The notes: generated by a model not told the origin, from the letters alone. A DNA stretch of 64,000 nucleotides from Sphingopyxis microcysteis (GCF_012274265.1 NZ_JAANYY010000002.1:1426001-1490000); one strand, 5' to 3'; counted from the stretch's first letter, positions 25,956-34,757 are shown. Numbers and translations are program-made.

Positions 25956-26413
25956 AGGTCCGCCGTCTCGGCCTTGGCGACATCGAAGCCGCCCGCGACC
26001 TCAACGCTCTCTATGCCGACGCATTCGAGGATCACGACACCTATCGACACGACCGGCCCGACGATGACTGGCTCGCCCGCCAGCTCGCCAAAGATGCAAT
26101 CATCATTGTCGTCGCCGAGGCCGACGGCTGCATCGTCGGCGGCCTCACCGCTTATGACCTCCCCAAACTCGAAGCGGCGCGCAGCGAAATCTATCTCTAC
26201 GATCTCGCGGTCAATGCGGCGCACCGTCGCCACGGCATCGCCACCGCGCTGATCGCCGAACTTCAGCATATCGCCGCCGACATCGGTGCCTGGGCGGTGT
26301 TTGTGCAGGCCGACTATGGCGACGATCCCGCGGTTGCGTTATACACCAGGCTCGGCGTGCGCGAGGACGTGATGCATTTCGACCTGCCGCCCTTGCCGCG
26401 AACGAAAGACTGA
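25952..26413 (+). CDS. GNAT acetyltransferase closely resembling AAC(3)-I
   Basis: A 153-residue GNAT. The stretches ARSEIYLYDLAV, HRRHGIATALI and VQADYGDDPAVALYTRLG, ending REDVMHFD, match almost word for word the aminoglycoside 3-N-acetyltransferase type I group (AacC1-like) as I remember it. The acetyl-CoA loop is RRHGIA. It is coupled by ATGA to the TVP38 gene and its base composition is like its neighbours, so it looks like a resident chromosomal gene rather than a captured cassette. Start could also be ATG 25940. Whether it confers gentamicin resistance cannot be read from sequence. Confidence 0.85.
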   Translation: MKVRRLGLGDIEAARDLNALYADAFEDHDTYRHDRPDDDWLARQLAKDAIIIVVAEADGCIVGGLTAYDLPKLEAARSEIYLYDLAVNAAHRRHGIATALIAELQHIAADIGAWAVFVQADYGDDPAVALYTRLGVREDVMHFDLPPLPRTKD

Positions 26414-26434
26414 ACCCGACGAAGAGGACGCGCC

Positions 26435-27448
26435 ATGCTGCGCTGGTTCATTCGCATCATACTGGGCCTTGTCGCGGTCGTGGCCGCGCTGTGGCTGACC
26501 GTCAGTTACATCACGCCGCAGCCCGCGATCTGGGCGATCCGCGCATTGTTCGATTCGGGCTCGGACGCGGCCAGCGCAAAGCTGCTTCCCAAAGTACCGT
26601 CCGATGTCGAGACGCTCGCCGCGATCCGCTACGATCCTGCCGATCCCGACGCGCTGCTCGACATTTTTCGGCCCAAGGCTGCATCGGGCGCGCGGCCTGC
26701 CATCGTCTGGGTGCATGGCGGCGGTTTCGTATCGGGCAACCGCCATATCGTCGCCGAATATCTCAAGATTCTGGCCGCGCAGGGCTTCGTCACGATCACC
26801 GTCGACTATACGATCGCCCCCGACGCGCGCTATCCCACCCCGATCCGGCAGACCAACAAGGCACTCGGCTACGTGGCCGCCAACGCGGCCCGCTACGGTG
26901 TCGATCCCGACAGGATCCTGATCGGCGGCGACAGCGCCGGCGCGCAGATCGCGGCACAAGTCGCTACGATTGCGACCAACCCCGCCTATGCAAAGGCGGT
27001 CGGCATCGCGCCGTCGGTCGGACCAGAGCGGATCAAGGGCGCCATCCTCTTTTGCGGGGCGCACGACGTCACGATGCTGAACCTTGACGGCACGCTCGGC
27101 CCGTTCCTGCGCGCCGTCGTCTGGGCCTATGGCGGCAAGCGCGACGCGATGGACGATCCGCAATTCCGCCTCATGGCGCTGCCCGATCATGTGACCGCCG
27201 ATTTTCCGCCCGCCTTCATCACGGCAGGCAATGGCGACCCGCTGCTCGGCCAGTCCGAACGGCTGGCAAACAGCCTGAAAAGCGCAGGAGCGCCCGTCGA
27301 AACCTTGTTCTTCGCAAAGGATCATGTCCCGGCGCTCGGCCATGAATATCAGTTCGATCTCGACAGCACCGCGGGCAAGCAAGCCCTCGATCGCACGGTG
27401 GCCTTCGCTCGCCGCGTGACGGAGAAGAAAGCGGGAACCTTGCCCTAG
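26435..27448 (+). CDS. Membrane-anchored alpha/beta hydrolase, hormone-sensitive-lipase type
   Basis: A 337-residue esterase. An N-terminal hydrophobic helix (FIRIILGLVAVVAALWLTVS) should anchor it to the inner membrane. The oxyanion motif is WVHGGGFVSGNRH and the nucleophile elbow is IGGDSAGAQIAA; the catalytic His may be HVPALGHEYQF and the Asp TAGNGDPLL. This is the HSL/bacterial family IV esterase pattern. Substrate unknown. Confidence 0.88.
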   Translation: MLRWFIRIILGLVAVVAALWLTVSYITPQPAIWAIRALFDSGSDAASAKLLPKVPSDVETLAAIRYDPADPDALLDIFRPKAASGARPAIVWVHGGGFVSGNRHIVAEYLKILAAQGFVTITVDYTIAPDARYPTPIRQTNKALGYVAANAARYGVDPDRILIGGDSAGAQIAAQVATIATNPAYAKAVGIAPSVGPERIKGAILFCGAHDVTMLNLDGTLGPFLRAVVWAYGGKRDAMDDPQFRLMALPDHVTADFPPAFITAGNGDPLLGQSERLANSLKSAGAPVETLFFAKDHVPALGHEYQFDLDSTAGKQALDRTVAFARRVTEKKAGTLP

Positions 27449-27480
27449 GCCGCCCTGCCCGCCGCTGCTACACCGCCGCC

Positions 27481-30294
27481 ATGTCGGACAAGAATCATCT
27501 CTATCTGGTCGATGGCTCCAGCTACATCTTCCGCGCCTATCACCGCCTGCCGCCGCTGACCAATCCGCACGGCGTGCCGGTCGGCGCGGTCTATGGCTAT
27601 ACGACGATGTTGTGGAAACTGGCCAAGGACCTGCACGACGCCGACGGGCCGACGCACCTGGCGGTCATTCTCGACCACTCCAGCCAGTCGTTCCGAAATG
27701 AAATTTACGACCAGTATAAGGCCAACCGCCCCGAACCGCCCGAGGATCTGCGGCCGCAATTCCCGCTGATCCGCGACGCGACGCGCGCCTTTTCGCTGCC
27801 ATGTATCGAGATGGAGGGGTTTGAGGCCGACGATCTGATCGCCTCCTATGCCGAAGCCGCGGTGCGCGAAGGCTGGGACGTCACCATCGTTTCGTCGGAC
27901 AAGGATCTGATGCAGCTTATCCGTGAGCCTGCCGACGGGCCGCACGTCGACATGCTCGACACGATGAAGAATGTCCGCCTCGGGCTTGATGCGGTGAACG
28001 AAAAATTCGGCGTCACCCCCGATCTCGTCGGCGACGTGCTCGCGCTGATGGGCGACAGCGTCGACAACGTCCCCGGGGTGCGCGGGGTCGGGCCGAAGAC
28101 CGCGACCAAGCTGATCCAGGAATATGGCAGCCTCACCGCGGCGCTCGACGGCGCCGAGACGATGAAGGCCAGCAAGCTGCGCGACAATCTGATCGAACAT
28201 CGCGCGATGGCCGAATTGTCGCGCGTGCTGGTCGATCTGAAGCGCGACTGCCCGCTGCCCGATGCGCTGGACGACCTCAAGCTCGGCGCGATTCCGCCGC
28301 TGCCGCTCAAGGCGTTTCTCGACGAGCATGGCTTCCGCTCGCTGTCGGCCAAGCTCGACCTTGGCGCGACGCCGGGCGGCCCGCCGACCCTGCCGCGCGC
28401 TGCTGCCGCGGCCGCACCGACTGCAAATGGTGCGCCATCGACGCCGACCCTGCCCGCGATGCCGCCCATCGACCGCTCGGCTTATGAAACGGTGACGACG
28501 CTCGACGCGCTCGACCGCTGGATTGCCGACGCGCGCGCCGCGCATGTCGTTGCAGTCGATACCGAAACCGCCAGTCTCGACAGCGTCACCGGGCGCCTCG
28601 TCGGGGTCAGCCTCGCGACCGCGCCCGGCAAGGCGTGCTACATCCCGCTCGGCCACGGCGGCACCGACATGTTCGCCGAAAAGCCCGAGCAGATTGTAAT
28701 GGGTGACGCACTCGCGCGGCTCGGCGACCTGTTCGCTGACGATGCGGTGCTGAAGGTCGGGCATAACCTTAAATATGACATCGGCGTGCTCGCGCAGCAT
28801 GGCGTCACCATTGCGCCCTATGACGACACGCTGGTGATGAGCTTCGCGCTCGACGCGGGCAAGCATCAGCACGGGCTCGACGAACTTGCCAAGCTCCACC
28901 TCGACCATGCCTGCCTGTCATTCAAGGATGTATGCGGCACCGGCAAATCGCAGATCAGCTTTGCCGAGGTGCAGCTGGACCGCGCGACCGAATATGCCGC
29001 AGAGGATGCCGATGTGGCGCTACGGCTGTGGAAGCTGCTCAAGCTGCGCTTGCCGATCGAGGGCGGCACGCGCGTCTATGAGATGGTCGACCGCCCGCTG
29101 GCGGCGGTGATCGAGGGCATGGAACGCGCCGGAATCATGGTCGATCGCGACTATCTGGCGAAGCTGTCGGGCGAATTCGCCACCGAAATGCTGCGGATCG
29201 AGGGCGAGATTCACGAGCTCGCGGGCCAGCCCTTTGCGATCGGCAGCCCGAAGCAGCTCGGCGAAATCCTGTTCGACAAGCTCGGTTTGAAAGGCGGGCG
29301 CAAGGGCAAGTCGGGCGACTGGTCGACCGACCAGAACGAGCTTGAACGGCTTGAACGCGACGGCGTGCCAATCGCGCGCAAAATCCTCGAATGGCGCCAG
29401 CTGTCCAAACTGAAATCGACCTATACCGACGCGCTGCAGCAACAGATCAATCCCACGACCGGACGCGTCCACACCAGCTACAGCCTCGTCGGCGCGCAGA
29501 CCGGGCGCCTCTCGTCGACCGATCCGAATTTGCAGAACATCCCGATCCGCACCGAAACCGGGCGCCAGATCCGCGACGCCTTCATCGCCGCGCCGGGCCA
29601 CGTCCTGATCGCCGCCGACTATAGCCAGATCGAGCTGCGCCTCGCCGCGCATATGGCCGATGTCCCCGAACTTAAGGAAGCCTTTGCGCAGGGGCAGGAC
29701 ATTCACGCCGCGACCGCGATCGAATTGTTCGGGGAAAGCAACCGCGACACCCGCGGCAAGGCCAAGACGGTCAATTTCTCGATCCTCTACGGCATTTCGC
29801 GGTGGGGACTGGCGGGGCGGCTCGAGATCACGCCCGACGAGGCGCAGGCGCTGATCGCGCGCTATTTCGAACGCTTCCCCGGGATTTCGGACTATATCAC
29901 CGACACGCTCGAAAGTGCGCGGGCGACGGGGTACACCGAGACATTGTTCGGGCGCAAAACCTGGTTCCCGCGCATCAAGGCGGCGAGCCAGAACGAGCGC
30001 GCGGGCAGCGAACGCGCCGCGATCAACGCACCAATCCAGGGAACCAGCGCCGACCTCATCAAACGCGCGATGGCGCGCATGCCCGCGGCGCTCGCCGATG
30101 CAGGGCTGTCCGACGTCAAGATGCTGCTCCAGGTCCACGACGAACTGGTGTTCGAAGCACCTGCGGACAAGGCGGAGGCCGCGGGGGCGGTCATCCGAAC
30201 CGTGATGATGGGCGCTGCCGAACCGGCCCTGACGCTGTCGGTGCCGCTCGACGTCGAAATCGGTGTCGGCAAGAGCTGGGGCGAAGCGCATTGA
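27481..30294 (+). CDS. polA: DNA polymerase I
   Basis: A 937-residue DNA polymerase I with all three domains. The 5' nuclease covers about residues 1-300 (DGSSYIFRAYHRLPP; DSVDNVPGVRGVGPKTA). The 3'-5' exonuclease retains its acidic residues, unlike some alphaproteobacterial and Gram-positive versions: VDTETASLDS, GHNLKYDIGVL and YAAEDADVAL. The polymerase has motif A (AADYSQIELRLAAHM), motif B (RGKAKTVNFSILYGIS) and motif C (QVHDELVFEAP). It fills gaps after repair and removes RNA primers. A TTG-started gene overlaps its stop. Confidence 0.96.
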   Translation: MSDKNHLYLVDGSSYIFRAYHRLPPLTNPHGVPVGAVYGYTTMLWKLAKDLHDADGPTHLAVILDHSSQSFRNEIYDQYKANRPEPPEDLRPQFPLIRDATRAFSLPCIEMEGFEADDLIASYAEAAVREGWDVTIVSSDKDLMQLIREPADGPHVDMLDTMKNVRLGLDAVNEKFGVTPDLVGDVLALMGDSVDNVPGVRGVGPKTATKLIQEYGSLTAALDGAETMKASKLRDNLIEHRAMAELSRVLVDLKRDCPLPDALDDLKLGAIPPLPLKAFLDEHGFRSLSAKLDLGATPGGPPTLPRAAAAAAPTANGAPSTPTLPAMPPIDRSAYETVTTLDALDRWIADARAAHVVAVDTETASLDSVTGRLVGVSLATAPGKACYIPLGHGGTDMFAEKPEQIVMGDALARLGDLFADDAVLKVGHNLKYDIGVLAQHGVTIAPYDDTLVMSFALDAGKHQHGLDELAKLHLDHACLSFKDVCGTGKSQISFAEVQLDRATEYAAEDADVALRLWKLLKLRLPIEGGTRVYEMVDRPLAAVIEGMERAGIMVDRDYLAKLSGEFATEMLRIEGEIHELAGQPFAIGSPKQLGEILFDKLGLKGGRKGKSGDWSTDQNELERLERDGVPIARKILEWRQLSKLKSTYTDALQQQINPTTGRVHTSYSLVGAQTGRLSSTDPNLQNIPIRTETGRQIRDAFIAAPGHVLIAADYSQIELRLAAHMADVPELKEAFAQGQDIHAATAIELFGESNRDTRGKAKTVNFSILYGISRWGLAGRLEITPDEAQALIARYFERFPGISDYITDTLESARATGYTETLFGRKTWFPRIKAASQNERAGSERAAINAPIQGTSADLIKRAMARMPAALADAGLSDVKMLLQVHDELVFEAPADKAEAAGAVIRTVMMGAAEPALTLSVPLDVEIGVGKSWGEAH

Positions 30295-30776
30295 TCGCAT
30301 GGCTGCTATTTGCCGCGGCGCTCGCCACCGACCCTGCGCCTGCGCCGCCGACCACCGCGGCGCTCGCACCGATCGCCGACACCGACGTGCGCGAATTCGT
30401 CGCAATTGCCGCGCGCAAGGTAGCCGGGCGTCCGGTCGGCGGCCCGATCGCCAGCGCCGACAAGGTGCTGCTCATCGCGCGCGACGACAAGGGGTTCCCG
30501 ATTATCGCGATCAGTACCGGCTTTCCGGCGCGCCAGTCGCTGCCCGCACCGCCGCCGAACATCGTCGCGGTCGTGCGGCTGCGCCAGCGTTACGATACCC
30601 CCGTCCCCGGCCCCAGCGCGAGCGATCTGGCGTTCGTCACCGCGCACCGCGTGCCGCTGTTCGTGATCGGCGAATGGCTGCGCCCCGCGCCGATGTGGGA
30701 AGTGGCATGGGTCGACGATGCCGTGCGCTTTCGGTCGATAGGCGACGTCGGCGAAATCGGTCCCTGGCAGGACTGA
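30291..30776 (+). CDS. Exported hypothetical protein, possibly a degenerate JAB/DUF4329-like domain
   Basis: A 161-residue product starting at TTG 30291, which overlaps the polA stop (TTGA). It has a short hydrophobic leader (MIAWLLFAAALATDP) and a Pro-rich linker, so it is probably exported. The body, VREFVAIAARKV ... ASDLAFVTAHRVPLFVIGEW ... MWEVAW, resembles the order of JAB/DUF4329-type domains (serine-Asp-Leu after a would-be HxHP site), but the metal histidines are absent. This resemblance is weak. It may be translationally coupled to polA; the function is unknown. Confidence 0.6.
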   Translation: MIAWLLFAAALATDPAPAPPTTAALAPIADTDVREFVAIAARKVAGRPVGGPIASADKVLLIARDDKGFPIIAISTGFPARQSLPAPPPNIVAVVRLRQRYDTPVPGPSASDLAFVTAHRVPLFVIGEWLRPAPMWEVAWVDDAVRFRSIGDVGEIGPWQD

Positions 30777-30794
30777 CGATCGCCAAACAACGCC

Positions 30795-30827
30795 TTGCGC
30801 TCAACTGTACTGTTTATATAATACAGT
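30795..30827 (+). promoter_or_regulatory. Promoter with overlapping ACTGT/ACAGT inverted repeat
   Basis: Candidate -35 TTGCGC (30795-30800), 16-bp spacer, perfect -10 TATAAT (30817-30822). The -10 sits inside an inverted repeat, ACTGT (30809-30813) and ACAGT (30823-30827), with an extra direct ACTGT at 30804-30808. A repressor bound here would block transcription of the exported protein gene at 30849. AT content is well above that of the surroundings. Confidence 0.55.
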
Positions 30828-30848
30828 GACAACAGAGGAGCGTGCATC

Positions 30849-32123
30849 ATGCTAAGCTGGAAGCTGAACGGTTTCATCGCCCTTGCGTTCATCGCGCTCG
30901 CAACCCCGGCTGGAGCTCAAACCACCGCACCGCCGCCGGTTGGCGAAAAGGTCGAAATCCTGCCGGTGGGGTTTTCCCCTGACGGCCTGTCGGGGCCCGG
31001 CGGCGATCGCTTGCGCGACGCGCTCACGGCTGCGCAGTTCGTCGCGCTGGGCGAAGACCATGGCCTTGCGGGCGCCCCGAAACTGGCCGAGGCGCTCGCG
31101 CATGACGCCGCGGCAATCGCCGAAACGCAGAACGCCGGGCCGCTTTATCATGCGGTCGAGGTCGGACCGCACAGCGCCGCGTGGATCGGCGCCCGGATCG
31201 AAACCGGCGGCGTGGATTCGCTGGCCGACGCCTTTGCTGGACGGCCGTGGGCGATGCCGTTCCTTTCCAACCGCGAAGACGCCTCGCTCGCCGCGCCCTT
31301 TGCGCGGTCCGGGCGATTGTGGGGGATCGATCAGGAATTTATCGGCGCGCCGTCGATCCTGCTCGAAACGCTCGTGGCGCGAACGAAGGACGAGGCGGTA
31401 CGCGCGCGCCTCGCGGCGTGGCTGGAACAGGACCGCGCCGCGCTCAACACCGGAAACTTCGGCGCCATCATGATGTCGACCGCCGCACCGGCCGATTTCG
31501 CCGCGCTGCGAAAGGCATTCGCGGGCGATGCCGAAGCGGCGGCGATCATCGACGCGCTCGCCGAAAGTGCGCGCATCTATGGCCTGAACAACAGCGGCCA
31601 ATATCTTCAGAATAATGAAGAACGACAGGCTCTGATGCAGGATTACTTCCTCACCGCCTACCGCAACGCGGCGGTGCCGGCACCGCGGGTGCTGTTCAAG
31701 ATGGGCGCCTATCATATGGGCCGCGGGACGACGCCGACCTCGATCTACGACATCGGATCGCTGCTCCCGGGCATGGCCGCGACCAATGGACGCACGTCGC
31801 TGCATATCGCCTATGTCCCGACTGCGGGCATGGTCCGGCAGGTGAAGCCGTCGCCCGAACGCTTCACCGACGTTACTGCCTATCGCGACGAGGCGATCGC
31901 TCCGATCCTCGATGCAGCCGGAATAGCGCACGACGCCATTCCCGCCGACGGTCACGTCCTGATCCCGATCGCGCCGCTGCGCCACAATTTGCAGGGAAAG
32001 AAATTGCGCGATCTCCCCGCCTTCTCGCGCTTCCTGTTGCTCGGCTTCGACTATCTTGTCACGACACGCGGCGCGGAAGCGGCGACACATTTCGAGGCAA
32101 TCGGCAAACCGGCGTCCCGGTAA
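30849..32123 (+). CDS. Exported protein with erythromycin-esterase/ChaN-like features
   Basis: A 424-residue protein with signal peptide MLSWKLNGFIALAFIALATPAGA. The first domain motif, FVALGEDHGLAGAPKLAEAL, resembles the LGE-x-HG start of EreA/ChaN-like folds, and DYFLTAYRNAA and FKMGAYHMGRG are further anchors. Many such proteins in alphaproteobacteria are of unknown function rather than macrolide esterases. Its own promoter with an inverted repeat suggests dedicated regulation. AGGAG precedes ATG 30849 by 8-9 nt. The annotation is tentative. Confidence 0.65.
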   Translation: MLSWKLNGFIALAFIALATPAGAQTTAPPPVGEKVEILPVGFSPDGLSGPGGDRLRDALTAAQFVALGEDHGLAGAPKLAEALAHDAAAIAETQNAGPLYHAVEVGPHSAAWIGARIETGGVDSLADAFAGRPWAMPFLSNREDASLAAPFARSGRLWGIDQEFIGAPSILLETLVARTKDEAVRARLAAWLEQDRAALNTGNFGAIMMSTAAPADFAALRKAFAGDAEAAAIIDALAESARIYGLNNSGQYLQNNEERQALMQDYFLTAYRNAAVPAPRVLFKMGAYHMGRGTTPTSIYDIGSLLPGMAATNGRTSLHIAYVPTAGMVRQVKPSPERFTDVTAYRDEAIAPILDAAGIAHDAIPADGHVLIPIAPLRHNLQGKKLRDLPAFSRFLLLGFDYLVTTRGAEAATHFEAIGKPASR

Positions 32124-32168
32124 GCTGGCGCGTCGCCCCACCCCTTTACGACCCGCAACTTTCGCTCT

Positions 32169-32208
32169 ATGACGATCCTATGACATTTGGCTGGCGATAA
32201 TATGACAG
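32169..32208 (-). promoter_or_regulatory. Reverse-oriented 11-bp-periodic array resembling Pho boxes
   Basis: Read on the minus strand, 7-mers at exact 11-bp steps are CTGTCAT (32208-32202, an exact match to the textbook PhoB unit), TCGCCAG, ATGTCAT and TCGTCAT (32175-32169), with 4-nt spacers ATTA, CCAA and AGGA. It lies 20 nt before the start of the CDP-alcohol phosphatidyltransferase gene, in the orientation opposite to it. If a PhoB site, bound protein would cover the promoter or leader, which fits repression better than activation. Confidence 0.45.
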
Positions 32209-32227
32209 CCAGCTTCAAAGGATTTCC

Positions 32228-32902
32228 ATGAGCAAGTTCCAGCCCGTCGCGCAGGCGCCAGTCCGTATTCAGCAGAATATCCTCGCGCGCGGCGAACGCC
32301 GCCTGCTCAACTGGATATGCCCCCGCCTGCCGCAGTGGGTCACCCCCGACAAGCTTACCGTTTTGGGCTTCTTCGGCGCCGTCATGGTCGCCGCGGGCTA
32401 TATGCTCAGCTGGATCGACGACGAATGGCTGGGCCTGTGCCTCGCGGGCTATGTCGTCAACTGGTTCGGCGATTCGCTCGACGGCAGCCTGGCGCGCTGG
32501 CGCCAGATCGAGCGGCCGAACTATGGCTATTTTGTCGACCATAGCGTCGATGCGCTCGCAACCCTGCTGATGGTCAGCGCGATCGGGATGAGCCCCTATA
32601 TGCGTTTCGACGTCGCGCTGATGGCGGTGATCGGTTACTTCCTGCTGTCGATCCACACCTTCATCGCCGCCAAGGTCGTCGGCGAGTTTCGCCTGTCCTA
32701 TATGGCGGGTGGACCGACCGAATTGCGCTTGATGCTGATGGCGATGACCGCGCTGATGCCGGTGGTTGGCGGCGCCGACATCGGCGGCACCAATTTCTCG
32801 GCGTTCGACCTGTTCGCGTTGGTTGTGTCGAGCATCCTGGTGACGCTGTTCATCGTTCAGACGTCGGCGACCGCCCGAATGCTCCGCCGCCGCGGCGGAT
32901 AA
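32228..32902 (+). CDS. CDP-alcohol phosphatidyltransferase family membrane protein
   Basis: A 224-residue membrane enzyme with several hydrophobic helices. The family motif DG-x2-AR-x8-G-x3-D-x3-D is visible as DGSLARWRQIERPNYGYFVD then HSVD, with all the charged residues retained. These enzymes transfer a phospho-alcohol group from CDP-diacylglycerol or from CDP-alcohol, so this protein makes some phospholipid; substrate is not evident (PS, PI, PG or PC). AAAGGA precedes its ATG. A Pho-box-like array sits just upstream. Confidence 0.85.
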   Translation: MSKFQPVAQAPVRIQQNILARGERRLLNWICPRLPQWVTPDKLTVLGFFGAVMVAAGYMLSWIDDEWLGLCLAGYVVNWFGDSLDGSLARWRQIERPNYGYFVDHSVDALATLLMVSAIGMSPYMRFDVALMAVIGYFLLSIHTFIAAKVVGEFRLSYMAGGPTELRLMLMAMTALMPVVGGADIGGTNFSAFDLFALVVSSILVTLFIVQTSATARMLRRRGG

Positions 32903-32934
32903 TGCCTGTGGCGTGGTGCTGAAATCTCCAATCA

Positions 32935-33001
32935 CCGTAGCCCTGAGCCTGTCGAAGGGCGCTTCTCGGTGAAGCGCCCTTCGACAGGCTCAGGGCTACG
33001 G
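32935..33001. repeat. Inverted repeat, CCTGAGCYTGTCGAAGG type (family B)
   Basis: Near-perfect 31-bp arms (32935-32965 with 32971-33001), containing GTAGCCCTGAGCCTGTCGAA, with a 5-nt loop. The same family is at 38414-38501, 47734-47798 and, as a truncated half, at 63972-63999. It lies between the convergent phosphatidyltransferase and prephenate dehydratase genes and could also end their transcripts. Confidence 0.9.
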
Positions 33002-33033
33002 TTCATTCCAAGCGGCAACGACTTTCGCAAATT

Positions 33034-33927
33034 TTAGGGCCGCAGGCGCGCCTGCGCGTACGTACCGAGCAGGCGCAGCGACTTGGTCTGGAAATCCAGT
33101 TCCTCGAGCGCACGATCGACACGTTCGTCCCCCGGCGCCCCGACGATGTCGGCGTAAAATTGCGTCGCGGCAAAGCTGCCACCGGTCTGATAGCTTTCCA
33201 GCTTGGTCATGTTGACCCCGTTGGTCGCAAATCCGCCGAGCGCCTTGTACAGCGCCGCCGGGATATTCCTCACCTCGAACATGAAGGTGGTCATCACCGG
33301 CCCCTCGATCGCCGCAAGATCGGCGAGCGGTTCGCGCGCCAGCACGACGAAGCGCGTCATATTATGGTCAGCATCCTCCATCCCGGTGCCGTGCAGCGTC
33401 AACCCGTACAGTTCCGCCGCGTGCGGCGGTGCCAGCGCGGCCAGCCCGACCTCGTCGCTGTCGGCGACCCACGCCGCGGCGCCCGCGGTGTCGCTATGCG
33501 CAACCGGCGCGATATTGTTGGCGCGCAGCCAGTGGCGGCACTGGCCCAGCGCCTGCTCATGGCTCATTGCGCGCGTCACCGGGCCCAGATCGCGGCTCAT
33601 CAGACCATAGCGGATCGGCAGGAAATGCTCGCCGACGATCGACAGCCCGGATTCGGGGAGCAGGAAATGAATGTCGGCAACGCGCCCATGCAGGCTGTTT
33701 TCAATCGGGATGATCGCGCGATCGACCCTGCCGTCCCGCACCGCGTCGATCGCATCCTGAAAGGCGTAGCAGGGGAGCGGCAACGCGTTCGGATCATATT
33801 CGCGCGCGGCCAGATCGCTGTTGGCTCCCGGCGCGCCCTGAAACGCCAGCCCGCGTGCGGGATCGGCAAGCGCAACCGCCCGCATTTTGTCGACCAGATG
33901 CTGCGCGGAAGCCGAATAACTGCCCAT
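33034..33927 (-). CDS. pheA: Prephenate dehydratase
   Basis: A 297-residue monofunctional prephenate dehydratase with C-terminal ACT domain, forming phenylpyruvate in phenylalanine synthesis. Catalytic domain motifs: GLAFQGAPGANSDLA, IPIENSLHGRVADIHFLL and HNMTRFVVLAR (the conserved TRF). The ACT regulatory region includes MTKLESYQTGGSFAATQFYADI, a variant of the ESRP Phe-binding motif. Start ATG 33927 follows GGGAAGGCAG. Divergent from the cytochrome c gene, with a 179-bp gap. Confidence 0.93.
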   Translation of the reverse strand: MGSYSASAQHLVDKMRAVALADPARGLAFQGAPGANSDLAAREYDPNALPLPCYAFQDAIDAVRDGRVDRAIIPIENSLHGRVADIHFLLPESGLSIVGEHFLPIRYGLMSRDLGPVTRAMSHEQALGQCRHWLRANNIAPVAHSDTAGAAAWVADSDEVGLAALAPPHAAELYGLTLHGTGMEDADHNMTRFVVLAREPLADLAAIEGPVMTTFMFEVRNIPAALYKALGGFATNGVNMTKLESYQTGGSFAATQFYADIVGAPGDERVDRALEELDFQTKSLRLLGTYAQARLRP

Positions 33928-34106
33928 GACTGCCTTCCCAGAGTGGAGCCGCGGCGCATAGCCGCCAAGCCGCATGCGCGCAACCGGCGCATCTGGTCGC
34001 GATCCCCGATTCCTCCCCTTGCGCCGCCGTCGCCGCGCCAGTAAGGGAGCGTCCAAATCAGATATGCGTCCGGCAAGCGGGCGCCAGCAAACGGGGCTCA
34101 AAGAGC

Positions 34107-34757
34107 ATGGACAATCGCAACAACACTATCGCTGGCTGGGTGCTGTTCGCCGGCATTTGCGCGCTGGGCCTGACCATCGGGTCGAGCATGTTGTTCGCCG
34201 GTCACAACCCGGAAAAGCCCGGTTTCCCGATCGAAGATGCCGAAGCGGGCGCCGGTGGCGCCGCGGCCGTGCCGATCGCCAACCTGCTCGCCGCCGCCGA
34301 TCCGGTGAAGGGCGAAGCGGTGTTCGCGAAATGCGCCGCGTGCCACACGATTGCCTCGGGCGGCGCCAACGGCATCGGTCCGAATCTGTGGGGCGCCCTC
34401 GGCAAGCCGCACGGCCACGTCGCAGGCTTCGCCTATTCGGACGCGCTGAAGTCGGTTCCGGGCAACTGGGATTTCGAAGGCATGGACGCCTGGCTCGCCA
34501 GCCCGCGCAAATATGCGCCGGGAACCAAGATGTCGTTCGCGGGCCTCAGCAGCGCCGAAGATCGCGCCAACCTGATCGTTTACATGAACAGCCAGGGTTC
34601 GAACCTGCCGCTGCCCGCCCCCGAAGCCGCCGCACCCGCCGAAGGCGCCGCCCCGGCCGAAGGCGAAGCGGCTGCCCCGGCGGCCGAAGGTGCCGCTGCC
34701 GCTCCCGCGGCTGATGCCGCCGCGGCAACCCCCGCTCCGGCCGAAGCCAAGAAATAA
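34107..34757 (+). CDS. Membrane-anchored cytochrome c (c552/CycM-like)
   Basis: A 216-residue c-type cytochrome. An N-terminal helix (TIAGWVLFAGICALGLTIGSS) anchors it in the membrane; the heme site is KCAACHTI (about residue 72), and the sixth ligand Met is in PGTKMSFAGLSS. The C-terminal 45 residues are a low-complexity Ala/Pro/Glu tail (AAPAEGAAPAEGEAAAPAAE). It resembles the CycM group that passes electrons to terminal oxidases. It overlaps the next cytochrome gene by TAATG. Confidence 0.92.
   Translation: MDNRNNTIAGWVLFAGICALGLTIGSSMLFAGHNPEKPGFPIEDAEAGAGGAAAVPIANLLAAADPVKGEAVFAKCAACHTIASGGANGIGPNLWGALGKPHGHVAGFAYSDALKSVPGNWDFEGMDAWLASPRKYAPGTKMSFAGLSSAEDRANLIVYMNSQGSNLPLPAPEAAAPAEGAAPAEGEAAAPAAEGAAAAPAADAAAATPAPAEAKK

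Noticed and set aside
30809..30827. LexA-like CTGT...ACAG box
   Set aside because: Spacing is one base longer than an enterobacterial LexA site, and alphaproteobacterial LexA uses GTTC-type direct repeats; kept only as an inverted repeat.
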